Origin: Diphasiastrum complanatum
Taxonomy: Eukaryota; Streptophyta; Lycopodiopsida; Lycopodiales; Lycopodiaceae
Direction: 5' to 3'
Assembly (NCBI GenBank): GCA_029204225.1
Contig: CM055099.1
Coordinates: 39,651,192 to 39,715,191, forward strand
Length of the DNA stretch: 64,000 bases
Positions 56,201-64,000 of this stretch are shown piece after piece. The position numbers were made by a program, and so were the translations under genes. Numbering within the stretch: the stretch's first letter is position 1; every line of letters begins with the position of its first letter. The notes beneath the pieces are model-generated. The model had not been told where the DNA came from, made no database searches, and saw nothing but the letters and a program-made list of their open reading frames with translations.

Positions 56201-56766
56201 TGTTTGCTATTCTCTTCTCTACAGTCTCTACTTCTGATAATGTTTGTAGATTTCAATCAGCTTACAGCCGACAGGGTCTGCTCCTCTTCTCACTCTACCG
56301 GATGTAGTGCAATGATGGTGCAATGGTGATGTACCCCGCCTGTCAGTTGGCACATCAACAACCTAATCTCGATCCTACTGATAATGGATGCTCACATGCT
56401 TGGAAACTCATGGATGAGGCCTCTATGTATACCCATGAGCTGGTGAATCCAATTCTAACATGTTTTGGATTCCACCTCTTACAACTCAGGGAACCCCATT
56501 CTATAAAAATTTGGGTTCCACCTGTTACATGATAATAGGAGGCCTCTTTATTAAAAACATAAATTAAGTTGAGAGAGTCTAAGTTACTAGCTCCCACATG
56601 GTTTTCCATCTTTCGGGAATTACATGGGACTCACAAATATACATCTCAATCTAGCACTAACAATTCTCATGCTCTCAGACTCGACTCTCAAATTCATCTC
56701 TGCTGGAAGCCCCTTTTGAGTGGAGAGGTTCTGCATCGACACCTCGAGTCATGGCATCATGTAACA
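56201..56766 (-). mobile_element. 5' LTR of the Tat-like gypsy
   Basis: On the minus strand it would run from TGTTACATGATGCC (56766) to GCAAACA (56201), followed by the primer-binding site. The inner end is firm. The outer end is a choice among several TGT starts. No second copy is in the window for comparison. Confidence 0.5.
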
Positions 56767-56999
56767 AATACCTCTCTTGCCTCCACGCGCTAATCTAGGA
56801 TACATACATCGCTCAAAGATCATTGATTTTTGGTGATATAGACAAGTAACAGCTCTTCTGCTCAATGTATGCTCTCTAAATGCTCTAATGCTTGATTAAT
56901 TTACAAGTAGATATACTTCCACTGTCATCTGACATTATCTACTATTCATAATTTAGCATCAGATTAGCAGTAGCTATCTATAGCTCGGAGGATCTCTGA
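56767..56999. other. Non-coding spacer
   Basis: AT-rich sequence between the Tat-like LTR and the copia head. Nothing recognised. Confidence 0.5.
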
Positions 57000-57260
57000 T
57001 CATGGAATGAAGTAGTAGCTTTGTCCATAGATCAGATCCACTCGTTCTTCTCCTTCCACTCTTGAAGTTCCTTGTCTGTGTTGGCTGACATCTCTTCGGT
57101 GTCGTCAACCCATGGCCATAACGCTTCTCCTCTGAGTATGAGTGAAGTCTTTACCTTCCAGGCCAAGAAATTCGACATGTCTGCTTCAAGTATTGTGTAG
57201 ATCTTCAATTGAATGCTGTGTATGAAGCCATAGTCTTAGTGACATGGCTCTGATTGAGTC
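57000..57260 (-). pseudogene. Inverted copia gag N-terminus
   Basis: The minus strand reads FLAWKVKTSLILRGEALWPW, then a short linker and ELQEWKEKNE, the N-terminal block of copia gag. The rest of that gag starts on the plus strand at about 57405 (DVISSSIEDN), exactly where the family sequence should continue after EWKxKN. The head of the element has therefore been inverted. Confidence 0.6.
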
Positions 57261-57261
57261 T

Positions 57262-57362
57262 TGTGGCTCTGATACCACTGATGTGAATCTTCGATGTCAC
57301 TTGCTCTGATACTACTGATGTTAATCTTTGACGTCGCTTGCTTTGATACCACTGATGTTGAA
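57262..57362 (-). repeat. Triplicated copia LTR/primer-site junction
   Basis: Three copies, 37 bp apart, of GCTCTGATACCACTGATG and close variants (starting about 57266, 57303 and 57340). In reverse complement each is CATCAGTGGTATCAGAGC: an LTR-style end followed by the iMet primer-binding site. Confidence 0.75.
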
Positions 57363-57399
57363 ACCAGTGGCCAGTCTTCGTCGTCGACGTCAGAGGCTT

Positions 57400-59850
57400 C
57401 GATCACGTCGAAGTGATGTCATTTCCTCTTCCATCGAAGACAACATTACCCTCGACCTTGCATCGATCTCTAATGCTAGAGAGATGTGGGATACACTCAC
57501 AACCAGATTTTAGACCAAGTCACGCAATCAGATAATGCATCTAGAAGATCAACTCACCTATCTAAGATGGGATGGCAAGGATCTCACCAACTTGATTAGA
57601 AAAATGAAGAACCTGTTCTTGTCATTACAGAATGCTGGAATAGAGCATGCAGTCTCACCAGAGAAGCAGCTACTTGCTATGTTCCCTACCAAGATCTTTC
57701 CAGAACCCTACTAGCTAAAGATCCTAACATGACCTTCGACGAAGCAGTCATCAATATCAAGGAAGAAGTCGAAGCCAGAGAGCACTATGACGACAAAGTC
57801 GAGTCTGACCAAGCTCTTCACAACAACAAAGACCAATCGAAAAAGAAGGCTTATCTTAAGAGGGAGTCGACAAGAAGGCAGGACCAAAGTTAGTAGAAAG
57901 AGAGAGATCAAGAAGGCAAATCGAAAGGAAAGAACAAGAGCAATGACAAGAAGACATGTGAGAGATGCAGACGTGAAGGCCACACAGTGGATCGATGTTG
58001 GCTGAACCCAAAAATCAAGTGCATACACTGTCACAAGAAGGGACATGCAGCCATGGATTGCTATGAAAATCCAAGGAATAAGACATCTCAAAGCAGAAAA
58101 AAGAGCTCCAATAGCACATCACATGTAGAAGAACCAAAATCCTCCAAGATGGCTAATGAACGAGCAAGCAAAAACTCGATTACTTATCTATGCACAGATG
58201 TATGTGCTACTTCCTCAACTGACTTCCAAGAAGTCATTCTTGATTCTGGTGCAACATCACATTTTATTACAACCAGACAGATGATTGCAGACTTCTAACA
58301 AACTTCATCGAGATACATAATCTTCAGAGATGGATCAAGGCATGAAGTAAGTGGAACTGGAGTGCTTTGGCTAGCACCAATGGCAAAGATCAAAGATTGG
58401 ACAATGTCCTATATGTACTGACACTGCAAAAGGACCTGTCATCAATCGCAAGAATAGCAGATGCAGGCATGCATGTGACATTCATAGATCAGACACACAA
58501 TGTTGTCAAAGCCAGCACTAGTACACTAATCACTCAAGGAAGACGTAAATGCAACCTGTATCATCTGAAGGTATGCCTATCGATAGAGCAGGTTCATCAA
58601 GTCTATGAGTCGATGGATGTTCTATGGCATAGGAGATTGTGTCATATGAACCCAATGGCTTTGTACAAAGCAAGCCAGCATGGAACAATCACAGGAGTTA
58701 GCATCAAAGATGCAACTAGTTCAACATTCTGTGATGCATGCATCAAAGGCAAGATGTCATGTACACCCTTTAACAAGGATTCCTTCAGAGCAACAAGGCT
58801 CTTGGAATCGATACACTTGGACATCTGTGGACCCTTCGATGTAATCTCTGTGGGAGGATCAAGGTACTATATCACCTTCATTGATGATTTCAGCAAATTT
58901 GTTGTAGTCTACTTCATCCACAACAAGTCCGAAGCTCTCGACAAGTTTATAGAGAATGTAAACTGGGCTGAGAAGTGGACAGGAAGGAAGGTCAAGCAGA
59001 TCAGAAGAGTACATCTCCAACCGATTTAACAACTTTTGTAAAAGTCAAGGCATCCTTCATAGGAAGACTACTGCATACACACCACAACACAATGGTATAG
59101 CTGAGAGGAAAAACATGACCCTCATGGAAGCAACAAGATGTATGATGGCCTATTTGAAGGCATCGAGATTCCCGACAAACTTTGAAAGAAGTTAGATGAG
59201 AAAGTCAAGCAGGGATACCTTGTAGAATATGATATTCATTCATCATACTGCAGGATCTATAAGTTAGAGACTAATTAGGTAAAGACTGTCAGGGATGTCA
59301 AATTCGATGAAGCAAGAACAATGGCTAATGAAGATCTAGTTAGCTACGAAGTTCTTGGTAAGCAGTACTATGACCTGCCGACATCGACAGAGGGAGTGGA
59401 CCCTAAGCATCCAGATGAGGATGTTCAAATGCCAAATGAACTGAGTGACAGTTCAGAGGACGAAGAGGCCAACATGCAGCCTGTACCTAGGACGCCTACT
59501 ACACACAGCAGCTCTATAGTCAACAAAGAAAAGGCACTCGATAAAGGCAAATCCATCGAAGTGCAAGCTCAATCTCCAAGGAGATCGACAAGAGACAGAA
59601 GAGCACCAGTTAAATTTGTGCTTGACAGCTCAGCTTCAACAATAGATTAGTTTTGTGGATTCGGTGCTGAACCACAAACCTATGAAGAAGAAATCGACAG
59701 TCCCGACAAGGAAAAATGGATAAGAGCCATGGAGGAAGAGATGGACTCTATGAAGAAGAACAAGGTCTGGACTATTGAACCAGTACCAACTAAGAGAAAG
59801 ACTGTCAAGTGCAAAATGGATCTACAAATATAAGTATGAGTTAAAATAGC
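57400..59850 (+). pseudogene. Ty1/copia gag-pol, truncated in reverse transcriptase
   Basis: Gag continues from the inverted head (SISNAREMWDTLTTRF, LTYLRWDGKDLTNLIRKMKN) with stops. Two zinc knuckles follow (CERCRREGHTVDRC and CIHCHKKGHAAMDC, 57957-58070), then protease EVILDSGATSHFI, pre-integrase VLWHRRLCHMNPMAL and CDACIKGKM, integrase DICGPFDVIS and FIDDFSKFVVVYF. A break at about 59028 is followed by TAYTPQHNGIAERKN. Integrase then loses a segment, and its C-terminal acidic region runs at 59321-59650 (RRSTRDRRAPVKF), with the start of reverse transcriptase (WIRAMEEEMDSMKKNKVW) ending near 59840. RT core and RNase H are absent. Confidence 0.85.
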
Positions 59851-60731
59851 AATGATCGACTTATACACACAAATTCGTTTTTGAAGCTATGAAGAGCTAG
59901 AAGTGGGCGCCCTGCTACTGTTGCGGATGTGTGGAGAGGCCATGGGCGGCCGTGGATCAGCCAACGAGCTGGAGTGATGCAAATGAAATTTTCAAGGCTT
60001 GTGTGTGAGGGTGTGGAGCTGCCATCGCTGCTAGAGAAGAGAGAGAGAGGATCGTTGCGTGCTATGAGGAGGAGAGACCCATAGCGTTTGGAAGGGGCCC
60101 ACAGATACAAGTGTGGGGATCACTGCACAGAAGCCGTTGTATCCGTCAGATCTCGTGGAGTTTACATCCACGGTAGAGATTACAAGAGGGAGAGTGGCTG
60201 GGAGCCGCAGGATTGAGGATAACCCTTAGATGGGCTTTGAAAGGGTCTTGAAGAATTGAAAGGCAAAATAGGCCTTCTTTTCATTAAAAATTTTCCAACT
60301 GAAAAAATTGTTGGGTCCCAAGTTTTGTGAAAGATGAAGTTTCTTCACATTGAAGAAACAGTTCAAAAACCCAAATTGCCCTTATTTTCACCTCCTTTAG
60401 CCTATTTTGGCCAAATGAAAGGCTATAGCCTCCAAACGAAGGGCACCTTGACTATACCTGCAAGTACGGTACACAAAACAGAGTGATTGCCACGGAGAAA
60501 GTGTTCGGAGCACACCAGAAGTGATTTCACCATTCCACTGGGTAGGAAGTTGGTAGTTGGTGACGAGAAGCATTTCGGAAAGCGACGCCAGTTTGGCTTT
60601 GAATTTGGCGAAAGAGCGGCAGGTGGCCTGGTAAGCCAAAAATTGCAGGTCATTATTTGTGATTTCTGACATCACGATTGGCTTCGGCATACGCTTTATA
60701 GCCTACAGGTGGAGTTTCAAGCAGTTTGGAG
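59851..60731. other. Non-coding, probably LTR and leader of the last copia element
   Basis: No supported coding sequence. It lies immediately before the gag of the copia element that follows. An LTR-like TGTTGGGTCCC occurs near 60309, but ends and primer site could not be fixed. Confidence 0.4.
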
Positions 60732-63700
60732 ATGGCAAACAATCAATGAGGCAATTTTGGGCGATGCAAGCAAACTTGATGGGGCTTCTAACTACAACAT
60801 CTGAAAATTCAAAATGAAGAGCATTTTGATGGAGAAAGAGTTATGGGAGACTGTGGCAGGTATTGAAATCCGACCAATACCACTCCAGGTGATATGAGGG
60901 CCTTTGATAAAAAGGCGCAGAGAGCATTGTCCTTAATCAATCTTTCAGTGAAAGACCATGTAATCACTCATATAAGTGATGCCACAACGGCTATGGGAGA
61001 TTGGGAAGCTCTTAGAATGCAATTTCAAACTTGCAATCCAGCTCGGGCCATGTTCTTGAAGTCAAGATTGAACACAGTAAGGATGGAAGAAAGTGAATCA
61101 GTGAGGTCTTTCTTCACAAGGATAAAGAAACTAAGAGATCAACTTGTGGCAATTGGAGAACCAATTAGAGACGTTGAATTGGTACATACCACAATGAGCG
61201 GTGTCTCGGAAGGGCTATAGATGTTTGTGAGTGGCATTGCTTCGAGGGAGAGGTTACCTACTTTTGAAGACTTCCACGGAATTATGTTGCAAGAAGAGTA
61301 GCATCGCGAAGTGGTGAAGTCAAGGCAAACCCCACAGGAGGATCAAGCCTTGCTTGCTAAGGCAAGCAGAAAGGATGGAAAAGGATTCCTAAGAAATCCA
61401 AGTATGATGATGACGAGGGAGAGTCGTCATCAAAAGAGAAAAAGAAGAAGAAAGACAAATATTACTATTGCCACAAACCGGGTCATTGGGCACACGAGTG
61501 TTACAAAAAGAAAGCGGACATTAAGGCAGGAAAGGTAACTCAACAAGGCAACATTGCCGAAGATGATGGAGAAGATGACGAGACAAGTGTCTTCTCATCG
61601 GCATTGGGATCCCAGTTTGATGATGGTGCCAGATGGTTCATAGATTTAGGTGCCACAAGGCATATGACCGGGAAACGTGATTGGTTTGAGAAATTCTCAC
61701 CAATCCATGATGGGGATAAGGTCACTCAAGCCAATGGGGAGGATTGCCAAATACAGGGTGTGGGCAATGTGCCTGTACAATTTCTTGATGGTAAAATTAA
61801 GAACATTTTTATGTTCCTGGACTCAAAAAGAGTTTGTTTTCTGTTGGTGTAATGGCAAATCAACATCTTAAGGTTGAATTTATCAAGGATGGATGTCTTA
61901 TGAGGGATATGAATCATGACCATAAAGTGGTGGCAAAGGGTTATAGAGATAGTAATTGTGGCCTTTATAAATTGGATGCTGCAAAATCAGGAGAATATGG
62001 TTTGGCTATCTCAACAACATCTCAATCTGAGTTGTGGCACAAAAGACTTGATTATTTGAACTATGGGAGCTTGAGATTGATGGCGAAGCTGAAGATGGTA
62101 ATAGGGTTACCGGCATTGCAGGATGATCATCATGCAATATGTGATGGATGCGTCATGGGAGAGCATCACAGGGAGACATTCAAGAAAGGCGAAGCTGCAA
62201 GAGCTAAGAAACCGCTGGAACTCATTCACAGCGACCTGTGCGGCCCAATGAAGACCATGTCATTGGGGAAAGCATATTATTTTATGACTTTCATAGATGA
62301 TTACTCTAGGAGGACATGGATTTATTTCTTGAAGAAGAAATCTGACGCTTTTACTTGCTTCAAGGAGTTCAAGACTTTGGTAAAGAATCAACTGGATGCA
62401 CGCATCAAAGTTCTAAGATCTGATAGAGGGAGCGAATACAAATCTGATGATTTTGAGGACTTTTGCAAAGGACATGGCATTAAAAGACAATTCACACAGT
62501 CACACACGTCGCATAGTAATGGTGTAGCTGAAAGAAAAAATAGGACTATTATGGAGAGTGCACGCTCCATGATGAAGCAAATGGGCTTGACCGATTCACT
62601 TTGGTCGGAAGCGTGTAGTGCGACAACGTTCTTGCAATACAGGAGCCCTACAGCTGTGGTTCCAAATGTGACTCCCGAAGAAGCATTTACAGGAATAAAG
62701 CCAAAAATCGACAAGTTTCGTGTCATTGGATGTAAGGCCTATGTACATGTGCCAAAGGAGGAGCGAAAGAAACTTGATGCCAAAGCAATCAAATGTATCT
62801 TCGTCGGTTATGATGAGAGGAGAAAGGCATACAGGTGTTTTGATCCTGTAATGAACAAGATTCACATTAGCAAAGATGTGATCTTTGATGAAACGCATAG
62901 GTATGAAGATGAAGACCATGCAAGTGGTGAAAGCATCAAAAGACTTTCCACAATTTTGGATGAAGAAAATGAAGAAGATGCTCCACAAAATGAAGCACGT
63001 GAAGATGAGAGTCGAGAGGGTGAGTATGAAAGGACACCACCTATTCAAGAGCCTAGGGGGAGGTACTTGCCAATAGGAGCAATAAAGGAGAAACCAGTTG
63101 GAAGTAAGAGACAATACTTAGACACGTAGTGTATTATACTCCTTGGGATACATACTCTCCACGTAGTGTATCACCTGAATCTAAGATACCAAAATATGGT
63201 ATGAAAAGATCATGAAGGACGCAAAGCTAAATCAACCAGGATCTAGTACACAAGGAGAAGTGAGAAGATCAACGCGGGAAAGGAAGTCTCCCAATCGCTA
63301 TCATGTGAACTATGCCCTAATGAGTGACATTTTGAAGTGTCGAGAGCCATCAACCTTTGATGAGGCAAAAGATCACAAAGAATGGCAAAGGGCAATGGAA
63401 GAGGAAATAGAATCTATCCACAGGCATGATACATGAGAGTTGGTTGATCTACCACTTGGAAAGAAACCCATTGACAACAAATGGGTGTTTAGAACAAAGT
63501 TTCATGTGGATGGCATGATAGCAAAGCATAAGGCATGCCTAGTAGTGAAGGGTTATGAGCAAAGCAAAGAAATTGACTATGAAGAGACATTTGCTCTAGT
63601 GGCTAAGTGGACTACGCTACGCCTTATCATTGCCTTAGCATCTCATTTTGGGTGGAAGATCCATCAAATGGATGTGAAGTCCGTATTCTTGAATGGTGAC

Positions 63701-64000
63701 TTAGAGGAAGAAGTTTACATGGTCCAACCACAGGGCTTCATGGCAAAAGGGCAAGAACAGAAGGTATGTAACTACACAAAGCACTTTATGGCCTTAAGCA
63801 AGCACCACGCGCATGGTATGGATGCATTGACAATCACTTTCTTTCTCATGGGTTTGTAAGAACAAATTCAGATCCAAATCTTTATGTTCTTATAAATGAT
63901 GACAACATTGCCTTGATTGTACTTTACATTGATGATATCATTATCACGGGCAATGATGAGAACCTCACTCGTTCTATCAAGGCCAACTTATGCAAGCAGT
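60732..64000 (+). pseudogene. Ty1/copia gag-pol, cut by the window edge
   Basis: Gag starts near 60732 with stops and a frameshift, and is then clear at 60894-61220 (ALSLINLSVKDHVITH, FFTRIKKLRDQL). The zinc knuckle YYYCHKPGHWAHECYKK lies at about 61458-61510, and the protease reads WFIDLGATRHMTG, with Leu in place of the usual Ser/Thr after the catalytic Asp. After a frame break, 61834-63129 is a long open integrase frame: [77 protein letters not shown] and KCIFVGYDERRKAYR. Reverse transcriptase follows from 63212 with a stop at 63434-63436 and a frame break near 63765 (QMDVKSVFLNGDLEEEVYM, LYIDDIIITGN at 63928) and runs off the window. Gag resembles that of the copia element at 15.9-17.8 kb. 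Confidence 0.9.

Noticed and set aside
1-64000. Undescribed antiviral, CRISPR-like or operon-type system
   Set aside because: The window is plant nuclear DNA. Repeats are microsatellites and transposon parts, with no direct-repeat/spacer arrays and no operon layout.

Overview
The window is nuclear DNA of a land plant with a large, repeat-choked genome. The evidence is Ty1/copia elements, chromovirus and Tat-like Ty3/gypsy elements, a plant-type hAT transposon, iMet-tRNA primer-binding sites, long dinucleotide microsatellites, and one exon of a conserved plant ubiquitin-domain protein. The family mix, including a zinc-finger DDE transposase resembling ones I associate with mosses and ferns, makes a seed-free plant such as a fern plausible. 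That is inference. There are no prokaryotic features, no tRNA or rRNA genes and no CRISPR. Almost every coding stretch is transposon-derived and broken.

Layout. 1-1.1 kb: a gypsy gag/protease relic. 1.7-2.1 kb: a 384-bp hAT-like miniature element with a perfect 8-bp target duplication. 3.26-3.38 kb: the only clear host exon (UBTD-like, minus strand). 4.3-13.75 kb: two sister hAT elements, side by side in the same orientation, inserted in an (AT)n microsatellite. 13.75-22.25 kb: fragments of a LINE-like endonuclease, gypsy integrase, two opposed copia elements and an old gypsy. 22.5-28.7 kb: a young, structurally complete chromovirus nested in the LTR of the older gypsy. 28.7-30 kb: another decayed gypsy. 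30-42 kb: mostly non-coding, with microsatellites, traces of gag/protease and a CpG-retaining pocket at 37.4-38.3 kb that may be a host promoter or leader. 42.1-45.9 kb: a gypsy protease/RT piece joined to a decayed DDE transposase gene. 46.1-50 kb: minus-strand copia. 50-56.8 kb: minus-strand Tat-like gypsy whose two flanking non-coding regions both carry a GGATGCAA repeat. 57-59.9 kb: a copia element with an inverted head. 60.7-64 kb: a further copia element cut by the window edge.

The most interesting system is the hAT pair. Copy A (4319-11120) has 5'-CATAG termini, palindrome-packed ends and two convergent genes. One is a four-exon BED/DUF659/hAT-C transposase gene of about 1,346 codons, whose long acidic, proline-rich tail carries AT-hooks. 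The other is a small, highly charged gene of about 115-121 codons on the opposite strand. Copy B keeps the small gene and the transposase tail. Differences between the two small-gene copies are often synonymous, so it was probably a real second gene of this transposon. Both copies are now broken by stop codons, and copy A also by a lost splice donor.
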